NCBI RefSeq assembly: GCF_000521465.1
Contig: NZ_BAVR01000002.1
Span: 1 to 64,000, forward strand
Source of the DNA: Acetivibrio straminisolvens JCM 21531
GTDB lineage: Bacteria > Bacillota > Clostridia > Acetivibrionales > Acetivibrionaceae
Length of the DNA stretch: 64,000 nucleotides
Direction of reading: 5' to 3'
Shown: positions 20,853 through 32,535 of the stretch, piece by piece
Layout: every line of letters begins with the position of its first letter
Numbering within the stretch: position 1 is the first letter of the stretch
Position numbers and translations under genes: made by a program
The notes under the pieces: generated by a model
What the model was told of the DNA's origin: nothing
The model's input: only the letters and a program-made list of their open reading frames with translations
The model's database searches: none

Positions 20853-21536
20853 ATGTACGGTATTGATCAATACTATTTAATTTTTGTTTTACCTGCGCTT
20901 CTTTTTTCATTATTTGCACAGTTCAAGGTAAAAAGTACATTCAATAAATACAGTCGTGTTAGAAATACCAGCGGTATGACGGGAGCGGATATAGCCAGGT
21001 TGATTCTTGAAAGAAACGGGCTTAGTGATGTCAGGGTTGAAATGGTTGCGGGAAAACTCACAGACCATTATGACCCTAGAACAAAAGTGGTTAGGCTTTC
21101 CCAGTCTGTATACAGCAGCAATTCTGTGGCGGCAATTGGAGTTGCAGCTCACGAAACCGGTCATGCCATTCAGCACAGTGAGCAATACGGTCCGCTGGTT
21201 TTAAGAAGCACTTTGGTTCCGGTGGCAAATATAGGTTCAAACTTGGGCTTTCCGCTGGCGATAGCAGGATTGTTTTTTGGATTACCTTTTTTGGTTAATT
21301 TGGGAATAATATTTTTCTCTCTTGCAGTAGCTTTCTATCTAGTTACTCTGCCTGTTGAATTTAATGCAAGCAGCAGAGCTATACGAACCATTGAAGATAC
21401 CGGAGTGCTAAATTATGACGAAATTGACCCGGCAAAGAAGGTGTTGTCCGCTGCGGCTATGACCTATGTTGCAGCAGCTGCCGTCGCGGTTGGAAACCTT
21501 CTGCGTCTGATTATGCTTACGAAAAGAAGAGATTGA
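20853..21536 (+). CDS. YugP-type zinc metallopeptidase, membrane
   Basis: 227 residues with an N-terminal helix and two or three further hydrophobic segments. The zinc motif is HETGH in VAAHETGHAIQH near residue 100; LPVEFNASSRA near 165 probably carries the third ligand (Glu). The family (PF04298) faces the membrane and has unknown substrates. Clean RBS AAAAAGGAGG. Its stop overlaps the rsmB start by one base, so the two are co-translated. Confidence 0.85.
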   Translation: MYGIDQYYLIFVLPALLFSLFAQFKVKSTFNKYSRVRNTSGMTGADIARLILERNGLSDVRVEMVAGKLTDHYDPRTKVVRLSQSVYSSNSVAAIGVAAHETGHAIQHSEQYGPLVLRSTLVPVANIGSNLGFPLAIAGLFFGLPFLVNLGIIFFSLAVAFYLVTLPVEFNASSRAIRTIEDTGVLNYDEIDPAKKVLSAAAMTYVAAAAVAVGNLLRLIMLTKRRD

Positions 21537-22902
21537 TGGATATGAGAGCAAAAGTTGACAAACCCAGGGAGACTGCACTTAAAATACTGTACGATATCAA
21601 TGAAAAGGGAGCATATTCGAATATCTCCCTGAATAAATATTTGAATAGCTTGGAATTTGAGAGTGTTGACAGGGCCTTTATCACTGATATTGTGTACGGT
21701 ACATTAAAATGGCAATATACCATTGATTATTTGATTGAGAAGTTTTCGTTAATTAAAATTAAGAAGATTTCTCCATGGATACTCAATGTTTTGAGGACGG
21801 GTATTTATCAGCTGATTTACACGGATAAAATACCCGTTTCTGCTGCATGTAATGAAAGTGTGAAGCTTGCGGCAAAGTACGGTCATACTGCTAGTAGCAA
21901 ATATGTTAATGCTGTTTTGAGAAATATAGCAAGAAATAAGGAGAGCCTGCCGTATCCCGATAGAAGCAAGGATACGGCACACTATCTTTCAATAAAATAT
22001 TCCCATCCCTTATGGATGGTAAAGGATTGGCTTGACCTTTTTGGGGATGAATTTACCGAAGGGCTTTTAAAAGCCAATAATGACGTTGCACCCTTTACGG
22101 TCAGAGTGAATGATTTAAAAATATCCAAAAAAGAACTGACAGACATTTTAGCAGAGGACGGATTTGAAGTTGAAAACGGGAAGTATCTGGATGAAGCACT
22201 GATAATAAAAAATCCTTCGGCGGTTCAAAAAATTGAGGCCTTTGCAAAGGGATATTTTCAAGTACAAGACGAAAGTTCCATGCTTGTGGCAAAGGTATTG
22301 GACTCAAAACCGGGAGAGACAATACTTGATGTTTGCAGCGCACCCGGGGGAAAGTCCACTCATATAGCTCAGATTATGAAAAACCGGGGGACTGTCATAT
22401 CCAGAGACATTCATGAACATAAAATAAAGCTTATAGAGCAGGCGAAAGAAAGACTGGGGCTTGAGATAATCAAAACAGAGGTGTTTGATGCTGCAGTTTT
22501 GGACAGCAAATTGGTGGGAAAATTGATAGGGTTTTGGTGGATGCTCCGTGTACCGGTTTTGGTATAATAAGAAGGAAGCCTGATATAAAATGGTCGAGAA
22601 ATTTGGAGGATAAGGCTGAGATTGTGAGCCTTCAGGAAAAAATTCTTTCTACTGCATCAAAATATGTTAAAAGCGGTGGTGTACTTGTGTACAGTACTTG
22701 TACCATAGAGCCGGAAGAGAATGAAAAAGCGGTGGAAAAGTTTATTGAAGAAAATAAAGACTTCTATTTGGAAGATATAACAAGCTTTCTTCCGGACACT
22801 TTAAGAAAAGAAAGTGCGCGCAAAGGATACATTCAACTATATCCGAATATAGACGGAATTGATGGATTTTTTATTGCAAGAATGAGAAAAAGGAGTAATT
22901 AA
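21536..22902 (+). CDS. rsmB: 16S rRNA m5C967 methyltransferase RsmB; one frameshift as given
   Basis: About 455 residues: N-terminal NusB-like RNA-binding domain (about 1-140) and SAM methyltransferase domain with [12 protein letters not shown] (SAM loop near 265), the restored DAPCTGFG motif carrying the first Cys, and [12 protein letters not shown] carrying the catalytic Cys. The break is near 22519-22524: one A added to AAAA (or T to TT) restores [15 protein letters not shown] 21536 overlaps the previous stop; ATG 21542 is an alternative. Confidence 0.93.
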
Positions 22903-22903
22903 A

Positions 22904-23952
22904 ATGGACACAAAAGTAGACCTTCTCAGCATGACGATAGAGGAACTTGAGAATATGATGGCTGAAATGGGTCAGCAAAAATTTCGGGCGAAGCAGATTT
23001 TCCAGTGGGTCAACAAAGGAATTAAAGACATAGATGAGATGACCAATCTCTCAAAAGAATTGAGGGAGCAGTTAAGAGAAAAGGCATATATAAACAGGTT
23101 TGAAATCATAAAAAAGTTTGTTTCAAGAATTGACGGCACAATTAAATATCTGTTCAGATTAAAGGACGGTAATATTATTGAAAGCGTCCTTATGAAATAT
23201 ATGCATGGGTTTAGTGCTTGTATTTCTTCCCAGGTGGGTTGCAAAATGGGGTGCAAATTTTGTGCCTCTACAGGTGCCGGATTTGTCAGAAATCTCACAC
23301 CGGGGAGATGCTTGACCAGATTTTGACCATACAGAATGATTCAAAAAACAGGATTGGAAATGTAGTAATAATGGGCATAGGAGAGCCCTTGGACAACTAT
23401 GAAAACGTGGTGAAGTTCTTAAGGCTCATAAATCACAAGGATGGTGTTAATTTGGGGGCAAGGCATATTTCGGTTTCTACCTGTGGGCTTGTTCCCGAGA
23501 TTTTAAGACTGGTAGAAGAAAAAATACCTGTTACATTGTCCATTTCTCTTCATGCTCCAAATGATACCATCAGAGAAAAAATTATGCCTGTAAATAAAAG
23601 GTATTCTATTGACAAAATTATTGAAGCATGTAAGATATATACTGAGGCTACTAATAGAAGGATTACCTTTGAATATGCTATGATTGACGAAGTGAATGAT
23701 TCAAAGGAAAGTGCATTGGAGCTTGCAAAAAGGATCCGGGGCATGTTGTGCCATGTCAATCTGATACCGGTAAATACTGTATCAGATACCGGATTTGAAA
23801 GAAGTTCAAAGGAGAAAATAGCGGTATTCAAAGAAATTCTTGAAAGGCATGGTGTCGAAACTACTGTAAGGCGTGAACTTGGAAGTGACATAAATGCTGC
23901 GTGCGGACAGCTTCGAAGGAGCCTTATGGAAGATGGACAGACGGTATATTAG
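22904..23952 (+). CDS. rlmN: Dual-specificity RNA methyltransferase RlmN (radical SAM); one frameshift as given
   Basis: About 350 residues; methylates C2 of A2503 in 23S rRNA and A37 in some tRNAs. The radical SAM cluster is CKMGCKFC near residue 110; the accessory methyl-carrying Cys pair includes SACGQLRR near the end. The G4 run at 23302-23305 lacks one G; adding it restores [12 protein letters not shown]. It begins one base after rsmB, in one operon. Confidence 0.94.
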
Positions 23953-24014
23953 GGTTTGGGCACTTAAGGCTATTTAAATGTACAACATTTCAAGCTAAAC
24001 AGGGGAGTGATAGG

Positions 24015-24752
24015 GTGAGATTTGCAGCGAAAAGCGACAGGGGAATAGTAAGGGAGCAAAATGAGGATAACTACAAATTAATAACGGGGCATGCTGGTGT
24101 TCCGGATGTCTTTGTTGTTGCCGACGGAATGGGTGGACACAGTTCGGGAGAATTGGCCAGTACAATGGCGGTTGAATTTGCAGAAAAGTACATATTAGAG
24201 CACCGAGAACTATTCTCCAGTGAGGAAAGCATACTTTCTACTATAAAAGAACTTATGGAAGAAGCAAATACCGTGATATTTAACAGAGCTGCAGAATCAC
24301 AACTCAACTTCGGCATGGGCACCACCTTTATTACAGCCGTTATACTGAAAGACAAAATGTATGTTGGCCATGTGGGAGACAGCAGAGTATACTTGATTAG
24401 AGACGGAAAAATGGAAAAGGTTACAACTGATCATTCATACATAGAGGAATTGATTAAAAACGGTTCATTAACAAGGGAAGAAGCGGAGAATCATCCTAAG
24501 AGGAATGTAATTACAAGGGCTTTAGGCTGTGAGGAAAAGATTCTCATCGACACACTTACCGTTGAAATAGAGGAAAATGATATATTTGTTTTATGCACTG
24601 ACGGATTGACAAACATGTTAAAAGAGAATGAGATATTGGACATAATTATAAAAAACGATGACCCTGAAGTGTCATGTAGTGAGCTTGTACGACTTGCAAA
24701 TGAAAAGGGTGGAGAAGACAATATTACGGTCATTGTGGTAAAAAACAGCTAA
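24015..24752 (+). CDS. stp: PP2C-type Ser/Thr phosphatase
   Basis: 245 residues; reverses phosphorylation by the neighbouring kinase. Metal-binding motifs run in order: SDRGIVREQNEDN, VVADGMGGHSSGE, GHVGDSRVYLI, DHSYIEEL, LCTDGLTN and GGEDNITVIVV. The GTG at 24015 with GGGGAGTGATA gives the usual MRFAAKSDRG start; an upstream in-frame extension overlaps rlmN and is not used. Called prpC in Bacillus. Confidence 0.94.
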   Translation: MRFAAKSDRGIVREQNEDNYKLITGHAGVPDVFVVADGMGGHSSGELASTMAVEFAEKYILEHRELFSSEESILSTIKELMEEANTVIFNRAAESQLNFGMGTTFITAVILKDKMYVGHVGDSRVYLIRDGKMEKVTTDHSYIEELIKNGSLTREEAENHPKRNVITRALGCEEKILIDTLTVEIEENDIFVLCTDGLTNMLKENEILDIIIKNDDPEVSCSELVRLANEKGGEDNITVIVVKNS

Positions 24753-24819
24753 GGGGAGAATATCAAAATAGGGAGTTAGATGTTAATTGATAATGCTATG
24801 AAAAGCAGAGGTGCTTAAT

Positions 24820-26877
24820 ATGGTTGGTCAAATTCTTGGAAATAGATATGAGTTAATCGAGAAAATCGGTGGGGGCGGAATGGCCCTTGTATATAAAGCA
24901 AAATGCAGATTGTTAAACAGATTTGTGGCAGTTAAGATTTTAAAATCGGAGTTTATAAACGATGAGGAATTTCTAAAAAGATTTAAGATAGAGGCTCAGG
25001 CTGCTGCAAGTCTCTCGCATCCAAATATTGTTTCCATATATGATGTAGGCCATGAAAATGACATCCATTATATTGTTATGGAGTATGTAAACGGGCAGAC
25101 ATTGAAGGAATATATTGAGGAGAACGGAGCTCTTTACTGGAAAGATGCAGTAAATATTGCCATCCAGATAACTCAGGCTATTGAACATGCCCACAAAAAT
25201 CACATTGTTCACAGGGATATAAAGCCGCACAACATTCTATTTACAAAGGATGGCATGTTAAAGGTTACGGATTTCGGTATTGCAAGAGCTGTCAGCTCAT
25301 CCACCATAACCATGGCTGGGAACACAATAGGTTCGGTACATTATTTTTCACCGGAACAGGCAAGAGGAGGGTTTACCGATGAAAAATCGGATCTGTACTC
25401 TTTGGGAATAGTGCTTTACGAACTTTTGACAGGGATGCTTCCCTTTGACGGAGAGTCTCCTGTTGCTGTCGCAATAAAACATATTCAGGATGAACCGGCA
25501 GAGCCTGTAAGTATCAAAGAGGATATACCTGCGGGTGTTAACAGTATTGTTATGCGGGCCATTCAAAAAGATCAGACATTAAGATATCAATCTGCATCCG
25601 AGTTGCTGCGGGATTTGCACAGAGTCTTAAAAGAGCCCGATGCCCAGTTTATGAAGGCTAGAACCGCAGAAGACAGTCCTACGGTAAGAATTCCGTCAAT
25701 TAAGAAGAAGGAACTTGCTATTGAGAGTGATACATCTAAAAAAGCAGGTGATGAAATGGTACAAAAGAAGAAAAAAGACAATAAAACCACTATTTTGGCA
25801 GTGGTGACGTCAATTCTGGTTATTTTGGTTTTAGGTGCCTTTATGATAACGGGCTTGGGGGATGTCGTCTTTTCAATGTTTAGCAAGCCTGAGGATTTTG
25901 TTGTTGAAGATTACAGGAATCAGAATTTCTATGAGGTAAAAGGCAAGTTGTCCCAATACGATATTAAAGCAGTGGAAATAAGGAAAAATCATGATGATAT
26001 ACCGAAGGATATAATAATTTCTCAAGATAAAGCCGTTGGAGAAAAAATTAAGCCCGGAGAATTTGCGAAGATTGAATTTGAAGTAAGTAACGGTCCGTTG
26101 CTTGTAAAAATACCGGATCTCAGAAGAATGGAATACAGGCAGGCGGAAATAGAACTTATACAGCTGGGACTTAAACCTGAGAAAGTTGAAGAGTACAATG
26201 ATATTGTTTCAAAGGGTGTCGTAATCAGGACAGAACCGGACATAAACGAAGAAGTAAAGCCCGGTACTGTTGTAAAAGTTTATAAAAGTTTAGGACCGGA
26301 GATAAAATACAGTCTGGTTCCGAACCTGGTGGGAAAGACAAAAAGTGAGGCTTTAAATCTCTTGGTGGGAGCAAATCTTACCATGGGTAAAATATTCCCG
26401 GAAGATATGACGTATGCCAGAGACAAGATAATTAGGCAGGAACCTAAAGCTGGTGTTGAGGTTGAAGAGGGAACTCCTGTGAACATATACCTTGAGGATT
26501 ACAATCCTGATCAGAAGCTCGTAGCTCGTACTATTGAGCTTGACAATCCCGACAATTTCGGAGAAAATATAAAGCTTTTGGTCAACATAACAAGATCGGA
26601 TACCAACAAAGTTGAAACCTTGTACAGTGAAGTACGGAAAAAAAGTGACTTCCCGATAACGATTTCAATACCTGTACCCAATGGAGGAAGTACTTTTGTA
26701 AGAGTTTATCTTGACAATAAAAGTTATATGGAGTTTACGGAGGAATTTAATAAGCGTAACACGGAAAATACTACCAGAAATAATAATACTGAAAATAATG
26801 CAGAAAAAACAGAAGAAGCAAAAGAAGCAAATGAAACAAATGAAGCAAGTCAAACTGAGTCTGCGGAAGAGGTTTAA
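24820..26877 (+). CDS. prkC: PASTA-domain Ser/Thr protein kinase PrkC
   Basis: 685 residues. Kinase domain 1-270 (GGGGMALVY Gly loop, VAVKILK Lys, HRDIKPHNIL catalytic loop, VTDFGIARA Mg loop, GSVHYFSPEQARG activation segment), then a juxtamembrane linker rich in Lys. One transmembrane helix lies near 325-347, with three external PASTA repeats (about 355-560) that sense muropeptides, a beta-rich domain, and a Thr/Asn/Glu-rich tail. ATG 24820 has AGAGG eight bases upstream. The stp-prkC-rsgA order is conserved in Firmicutes; RsgA is a known PrkC target in Bacillus. Confidence 0.95.
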   Translation: MVGQILGNRYELIEKIGGGGMALVYKAKCRLLNRFVAVKILKSEFINDEEFLKRFKIEAQAAASLSHPNIVSIYDVGHENDIHYIVMEYVNGQTLKEYIEENGALYWKDAVNIAIQITQAIEHAHKNHIVHRDIKPHNILFTKDGMLKVTDFGIARAVSSSTITMAGNTIGSVHYFSPEQARGGFTDEKSDLYSLGIVLYELLTGMLPFDGESPVAVAIKHIQDEPAEPVSIKEDIPAGVNSIVMRAIQKDQTLRYQSASELLRDLHRVLKEPDAQFMKARTAEDSPTVRIPSIKKKELAIESDTSKKAGDEMVQKKKKDNKTTILAVVTSILVILVLGAFMITGLGDVVFSMFSKPEDFVVEDYRNQNFYEVKGKLSQYDIKAVEIRKNHDDIPKDIIISQDKAVGEKIKPGEFAKIEFEVSNGPLLVKIPDLRRMEYRQAEIELIQLGLKPEKVEEYNDIVSKGVVIRTEPDINEEVKPGTVVKVYKSLGPEIKYSLVPNLVGKTKSEALNLLVGANLTMGKIFPEDMTYARDKIIRQEPKAGVEVEEGTPVNIYLEDYNPDQKLVARTIELDNPDNFGENIKLLVNITRSDTNKVETLYSEVRKKSDFPITISIPVPNGGSTFVRVYLDNKSYMEFTEEFNKRNTENTTRNNNTENNAEKTEEAKEANETNEASQTESAEEV

Positions 26878-26890
26878 GGAGGTATAGAGT

Positions 26891-27774
26891 TTGCCATCAG
26901 GTATTATAATTAAAGGTATCGGAGGATTTTATTATGTAAAATCAGAGAACGGTGTTTATGAATGCAAGGCCAGAGGCGCATTCAGAAAAGATTCCAAAAT
27001 TCCTTTACCTGGTGACGAAGTTATCCTATCGGTGGTAGACGAAGAAAAAAAGAAAGGATATATAGAAGAAATTTGTCCTAGAAAAATACAGTTGGTAAGG
27101 CCGGCAGTGGCAAATATAAATCAGATAGCATTGGTTGTTTCGGTTAAATCACCTTTGCCGGATTTCACTCTTTTAGATAAGCTTTTGGTTACCGTAATGC
27201 AGAAAAAAATAAATGCCATAATCTGTATAAATAAGATTGATTTGGATGAAGAATATAAAGATTTTGTAGTCGACTGCTATAAAGATACAGGGTTTGAAAT
27301 TGTAGCTATTAGTTCGGTTTTAGATGTTGGATTCGAGCAATTGGCAAAAATGCTTGAAGGGAAGATTACTGTTTTTGCGGGCCAGTCGGGAGTAGGCAAG
27401 TCTACTATTTTAAATAGAATTTTAGATTCGTATGTTATGAAAACGGGAGATATCAGTGACAAAATCGAGAGAGGAAAGCATACGACAAGGCATGCGGAGC
27501 TTTTGGAACTAAAGTCGGGAGGATTTGTAGTGGACACTCCAGGCTTTAGTTCTTTTGAACTTTCAGATATTGAGCCGGAGCATCTTCAAAACTATTATCC
27601 GGAGTTTAAGGAGTACATCGGTAATTGTAAATTTGTGGGATGCAGTCATATCACTGAGCCGGGATGCCAGGTCAAAAGGCCCTGGAGGACGGAAAGATAA
27701 ATAAGGACAGATATGAGCGGTATATAATATTTTATAAGTCATTAAAGGACAAGCAGCGCCGAAAATATTCCTGA
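26891..27774 (+). CDS. rsgA: Ribosome small-subunit biogenesis GTPase RsgA; one frameshift as given
   Basis: About 294 residues. OB domain (1-70), circularly permuted GTPase with G4 CINKID before G1 GQSGVGKST and G3 VDTPGFSS, then the zinc finger CKFVGCSHITEPGC. TTG start with AAGGAGG. The A4 run at 27674-27677 lacks one A; adding it restores QVKKALEDGKI and a normal C-terminus ending at 27774. Confidence 0.94.
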
Positions 27775-27880
27775 CAGTCCGATATTTTGTGCAGAGAATC
27801 TAAAGTTTTTGTTTAATATATATTTTTTTGTGTAGATATAGATATATAAATAGTTTTAAGTTTTTGAAAGGAAGTGCTTA

Positions 27881-28543
27881 ATGTTGATTAAAATTGCTCC
27901 ATCCATACTTTCGGCCGATTTTTCAAAATTGGGCGAAGAAGTATTGCGCATAGAGAGGGCTGGAGCTGATTTGGTACATATAGATGTTATGGATGGACAT
28001 TTCGTACCTAATATAACAATTGGTCCTCCTGTCGTAAAGTCATTAAAGAAAGTGTCGAATCTGCCCTTTGAGGTTCACCTTATGATTGAAAATCCCGATA
28101 TGTATATAGAAAGCTTTGCCGATGCCGGGGCAGATATCATTTCAGTTCATGCAGAGTCTTGTTGTCACCTCCATCGAACGATTCAGAAGATTAAACAACT
28201 GGGTAAAAAAGCTGTTGTAGCTTTGAATCCTGCCACTTCATTATGCACTGTGGAATGGGTGCTGGAAGATGTGGACATGATTCTTCTTATGTCGGTCAAT
28301 CCAGGGTTTGGAGGGCAGAAGTATATAAGTGGAGTGACCCGTAAAATAGAGGAACTAAAGAGGATTATTGATAGCAGAGGACTTCATATTGATATAGAGG
28401 TGGACGGAGGAATAGATACTGAAAATATTCATAGCGTCACAAAGGCTGGGGCAAATGTTATTGTGTCGGGTTCCACCATATTTGCGGCAGAGGATACTGT
28501 AAAGATAATTCAAGAACTCAGGATGAACTCATATAGGGAATAG
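27881..28543 (+). CDS. rpe: Ribulose-phosphate 3-epimerase
   Basis: 220 residues, complete TIM barrel. Interconverts ribulose-5-P and xylulose-5-P. Signature residues: IAPSILSADFSKLGEE, HIDVMDGHFVPN (metal His and Asp), VHLMIENP, VNPGFGGQKYI and EVDGGI. Start ATG 27881 with GAAAGGAAG. It keeps its usual position between rsgA and thiN. Confidence 0.95.
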   Translation: MLIKIAPSILSADFSKLGEEVLRIERAGADLVHIDVMDGHFVPNITIGPPVVKSLKKVSNLPFEVHLMIENPDMYIESFADAGADIISVHAESCCHLHRTIQKIKQLGKKAVVALNPATSLCTVEWVLEDVDMILLMSVNPGFGGQKYISGVTRKIEELKRIIDSRGLHIDIEVDGGIDTENIHSVTKAGANVIVSGSTIFAAEDTVKIIQELRMNSYRE

Positions 28544-28558
28544 GCCGGTGAAAAGCTT

Positions 28559-29192
28559 ATGTATGCACTTATTGTTTGTAATGGAAGCATAATAGATTAT
28601 TCATATCATAAAAAATTCTTTGAAGAGGCTGATTTTATTGTTTGCGCCGATGGAGGAGCTTTACATTTGCAAAGGCTTGGAATAAAGCCGGATGTTCTTT
28701 TGGGGGATTTTGACTCCATAGAAGATAAGCATCTTGAATATTACAAAGAGCAAAATGTTGAGATATTTAAATTTCCATCGGAAAAGGATATGACGGATAC
28801 AGAGCTTGCAGTAGATACGGTCATTGACAAAGGTTACAAAGATATTGTGATAATCGGTGGTACGGGTACAAGGTTGGATCACACTTTATCAAATATTTTT
28901 TGCTTAAGCAAATGCTTGATAGAGGTGTAAGGGGCAGAATTGTAAATGAATATAATGAAATTTTTTTAATTAGTCACAGTGTCGAGATTGAAGCCGAAGA
29001 GGGATGTTATCTTACTTTGTTGCCTCTTACCTCAAAAGTTGAAGGCATAACCACAAAAGGACTTTATTATCCCCTTAAGGAGAGACTATTGAAATGGGTT
29101 CAACCAGAGGGGTAAGCAATTGCTTTGTTGCAAAGACTGCGCAAATATCAATAACTTCGGGTATTTTGATTGCTATAAAAACAAGGGAATAA
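28559..29192 (+). CDS. thiN: Thiamin pyrophosphokinase; two frameshifts as given
   Basis: About 212 residues; turns thiamin and ATP into TPP. Motifs: CADGGALHLQ, LLGDFDSI, FPSEKDMTDTELA and GGTGTRLDHTLSN. Two breaks: a T missing from the T6 run at 28896-28901 (restores NIFLLKQML) and a G missing from GGG at 29096-29098 (restores LKWGSTRGVSNCF). The true C-terminus is then at 29192, with the expected final beta strands. Last gene of the priA operon. Confidence 0.9.
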
Positions 29193-29212
29193 ATATTATT
29201 ATGATTTTGGCT

Positions 29213-29249
29213 AAAAAAGAGAAGAGGCTTTTAAACTCTTCTCTTTTTT
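29213..29249. terminator. Strong bidirectional terminator between thiN and celF
   Basis: AAAAAAGAGAAGAG (29213-29226) pairs with CTCTTCTCTTTTTT (29236-29249). Both genes converge on it. Confidence 0.9.
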
Positions 29250-29266
29250 GAATTTTAATTTATCGC

Positions 29267-31498
29267 TTATTTACCTTCGTTTCCGGGTATGGTAGGTATA
29301 ATTTTAAGTATATAACGTCTAAGATACGAATAGTCAGTAGAGTTTACCTTTCCATCTCCGTTTACATCCGAAGCGATTAAACTCAAATCAGGGTTTTCAG
29401 TTGGGAAGACAGTTATGGACTTTACAACATATCTTCTTAACATTGAAACGTCTGAGGAGTTTATTTTTCCGTCCAGGTTAATATCGCCGTAAAGGACATT
29501 TTGTGTCGGTGTCGGTGAAGGATTTACAGACGGCGTTGGAGACGGTTTTACTGTAGGTGTTGGTGTTGCAGGAACAGTACCATTTGGCTCTTCACCGAAT
29601 ATGAGAACCCCGTTATCGTAAACAGGCAATTCTTTTACGATTTCACCGTTTTCCTTGATTCCCTGATAAGAGAAGTCATTGGTATTATCCCAAGGAGCAC
29701 CTGTTGGAGGCTGTATCTTAAACTGGGTTTCTTTCTGGTGATCCGAGTTACTTCCGGGGAATATCTTTGTACCGGAAAGATCGATTTCGCAGTAATATAT
29801 ATTTTTGGATGCGTCATAGAGTATAGGTTTTGAAATTTTAGCAGTTGGTGCTGCGCTGTAAACTATAGAAACGCTTATATCATTCGGGTCATATCCGGCA
29901 GATACATATTCCGAAAGATCCATAAAATATCTGAAAGAAAGCTTGTCATATACTCTTGCCGGCCATCCTGATTTATTGTAAAGGAATGTTTTTAAGTCGG
30001 CACCGTTATTTGAGCTAACTGAAGCTTCAACATAGACTTCTTCATTTGTTTTCTCTTCTATAGCCATGAAGTTTGGTATAGGGTTTCCGCCGTATTTGCC
30101 ATACATCTTGGCAAGCAATCCTACAAAACCTGCATTGTAGTCGCAGGCAACCTCATTTGTTACATAGTTTCCTATATCATCAACATAAGCATCGCTGGAA
30201 TCCGGTCCGCCTACAAGAGCTCCATAAAGAATATGTCTGTGATATTCAGGAACCTTTTGAGTGTCACACCATGAGCTGTGGGCAGTTCTGTGATGCGGAT
30301 GTTCCGGAGGATTTACGCCAAAGCCTACTACATAACTTCTGCCGCTGCTGCCTAAAGCATAGTCAGCCTGTTTCTTTGCAAAATCCAGATAAATATTGGC
30401 TTTCTCACTAGAACATCCCGACCAGTCGGAATATACACATGCAAGGAATGCAGTGGTTGTAGCATGCCTTAATACACCCCAGTCGGTGAGGTGGGCAAGA
30501 CCTTTTGGAGTATATCTGATTCTTTGACCATTATACCCTACTGACCAAAAGTCCAGATGTCTTTCCATTGTTTCTTTGTATAGGGACTTGTTTGTAATCT
30601 TTGCCAAGAGAAGTGCTGCGCCATAGTGAACGTCGTCCCAGCAGTGACCCCATGAATAAGCAATGTAAGGTGTCTGGCTTTCAATAGGCCATTTATCTAC
30701 ATATTTTTCAGCTTTCTCAAGATAAGTTTCGTCACCGTCTGCAAGATAAATCCATGCACCTGCCCAAGAAAGCTCGTCATACCATCCGCTATGGGATGTA
30801 TAGAAATTCAATGCTGCGGTATATCCTTTATCACTCATAGTGGCTTCGGCAAAATCAAAGAGTTCTTTTGCATGACGTATGCATTCGGCGGCATATGCCG
30901 GATCAGTATCTTTGAACACTACAGCAGTTGCAGCAAGTGCCGCAGCCGTACCGGCAGTAACGGTGGAACCGGGATTTGACAGATCCACTTTATAAGACGG
31001 TCTTGGCGCCTGAATATCTATACATTCGGCCGGTACCCACCATCTGTGGTCTGCGTCACCATTACCCACCTGATAGTAATATACATTTTTTTCAGGATGG
31101 CATCTTATGAAGTAATCCGATGCCCATTTAATTTGGTCCATCATATACCCCAATTGACCACTTTTTTGCAATGCATCCTTGTACTCATACACTGCCCATG
31201 CAAGCATAGTAGCTGTGTAGGCCATAGGCAGGTTGAATTTTACGTGGTCTCCTGCGTCAAACCAACCTCCCGTAAGGTCGAGGCCTACATCGCTTCCGTC
31301 TCCAAGACACGAATCGCCGCGCCAGTTGTTCCGGATGTTGTCGGGAAGCTTCCCGGCCATCTGGAACTCGTAGAACATGATTGCTTTCTGGAGTGCTTCT
31401 CCATAGTTATAGTCTGCTGCAAAAGCAGGCAATTGCGGCAAAAGAACAGTGAAAAGGACAGCAGATACTATAACTGTGATAATAAGTTTTTTCACCAC
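29267..31498 (-). CDS. celF: Cellulosomal GH9 endoglucanase with CBM3c and type I dockerin (CelF-like)
   Basis: 743 residues. Signal peptide (about 1-27, cleavage near AFA-AD); GH9 catalytic module (about 28-470) with the Asp pair in [10 protein letters not shown] at 81-84, His in HHRTAHSSW near 400 and acid Glu in [11 protein letters not shown] near 450; CBM3c (about 485-640), which in this theme makes the enzyme processive; a Pro/Thr-rich linker; then a dockerin with two calcium repeats ([20 protein letters not shown] and [20 protein letters not shown]). It degrades cellulose outside the cell, docked to scaffoldin cohesins. Length and sequence fit C. thermocellum CelF. RBS GGAGAGATG lies upstream on the minus strand. 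Confidence 0.92.
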   Translation of the reverse strand: MVKKLIITVIVSAVLFTVLLPQLPAFAADYNYGEALQKAIMFYEFQMAGKLPDNIRNNWRGDSCLGDGSDVGLDLTGGWFDAGDHVKFNLPMAYTATMLAWAVYEYKDALQKSGQLGYMMDQIKWASDYFIRCHPEKNVYYYQVGNGDADHRWWVPAECIDIQAPRPSYKVDLSNPGSTVTAGTAAALAATAVVFKDTDPAYAAECIRHAKELFDFAEATMSDKGYTAALNFYTSHSGWYDELSWAGAWIYLADGDETYLEKAEKYVDKWPIESQTPYIAYSWGHCWDDVHYGAALLLAKITNKSLYKETMERHLDFWSVGYNGQRIRYTPKGLAHLTDWGVLRHATTTAFLACVYSDWSGCSSEKANIYLDFAKKQADYALGSSGRSYVVGFGVNPPEHPHHRTAHSSWCDTQKVPEYHRHILYGALVGGPDSSDAYVDDIGNYVTNEVACDYNAGFVGLLAKMYGKYGGNPIPNFMAIEEKTNEEVYVEASVSSNNGADLKTFLYNKSGWPARVYDKLSFRYFMDLSEYVSAGYDPNDISVSIVYSAAPTAKISKPILYDASKNIYYCEIDLSGTKIFPGSNSDHQKETQFKIQPPTGAPWDNTNDFSYQGIKENGEIVKELPVYDNGVLIFGEEPNGTVPATPTPTVKPSPTPSVNPSPTPTQNVLYGDINLDGKINSSDVSMLRRYVVKSITVFPTENPDLSLIASDVNGDGKVNSTDYSYLRRYILKIIPTIPGNEGK

Positions 31499-31963
31499 AC
31501 ATCTCTCCTTTATAAAATTTGATTGTTCACATCTGTGGTTTGGATAAGCTACGGAAAAACAATATCGAAATTTTGCAAATTAGCCCCAAGTATATATAGG
31601 ATAAATGCGAACAAATAAACACAATATTATGTCTTAATTATATCATAATTTACCGATACAGAATATTTTTCCGGCAATTTTTTTGCGATTTAATTTGGCG
31701 ATATATAAAAGCATGAATTCATTAAACTTTGAAAGCAATTGTGAGTATAACAGTTGTTTTGATATTATACAGGTAATATAATGTAATTATGCTAAATCTA
31801 ATTTTGCAATATCCAAATTCAATATAAAAGGTTTATTGCAAAATATACGGAATTTCAGAATGTTATTTTGAAATCATAAGCAAAATACAGTAAATAGGAT
31901 TAAAAAGTATTAATGTATTCGGATGAAGCTTGAAATGATGATTAAAGAGGGAGGAGTAAATCT
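31499..31963. other. AT-rich divergent intergenic region, celF/nitroreductase
   Basis: 465 bp without a credible gene. It must hold the celF promoter (minus strand) and the nitroreductase promoter (plus strand). I see no clear sigma-A pair on either strand, which leaves room for an alternative sigma factor upstream of celF. Confidence 0.5.
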
Positions 31964-32484
31964 ATGCTGTATGAATTGCTGAAAAACAGGAGAAGCATAA
32001 GAAAATTTCAAAGCAAAGAAGTGGAGAAGGAAAAAATAGATATAATTTTAAAAAGCGCTTTGCTGGCACCTTCGTCCCGTTCGAGAAGACCATGGGAATT
32101 TATTGCGGTTACTGACAAGAAGAAGCTTGAAAGACTTTCGAAAATCAGAGAGCATAGTTCGGATTTTTTGGCCGGTGCTCCCTTGGGCATTGTTGTTGCA
32201 GCAAATCCAAAGCTTTGTGATGTATGGATAGAAGATGCTTCAATAGCTTCAATTATAATTCAACTGTCTGCTCAGTCCTTAGGGTTGGGTTCCTGCTGGA
32301 TACAAGTCAGAGAAAGATTTGGACCTAACAATGAGAAAGCAGGGGACACCGTAAAAGAGATTTTGCAAATTCCCGGCGAATATGAAGTGGAATGCATAAT
32401 AGCAGTGGTTATTCCGATGAAGAAAAGAAGCCGTACAATGTAGACGGATTGCCTTACAATAAACTACATTTTGAAAGCTTCTAA
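31964..32484 (+). CDS. Nitroreductase-family flavoprotein; one frameshift as given
   Basis: About 173 residues. FMN-binding features: RRSIRKFQSKEV, SALLAPSSRSRRPWEFI and LGLGSCWIQVR. The short form, with NPKLCDVWIEDASIA, matches a clostridial subgroup that reduces small electrophiles or flavins. The break is at GG 32407-32408; one extra G gives AVGYSDEEKKPYNVDGLPY and a normal C-terminus. RBS GAGGGAGGAG. Substrate unknown. Confidence 0.85.
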
Positions 32485-32535
32485 CGAAGGAAGTTGTATA
32501 AATAAATAGTTTATTCAGGATGTGAAAATATTTTT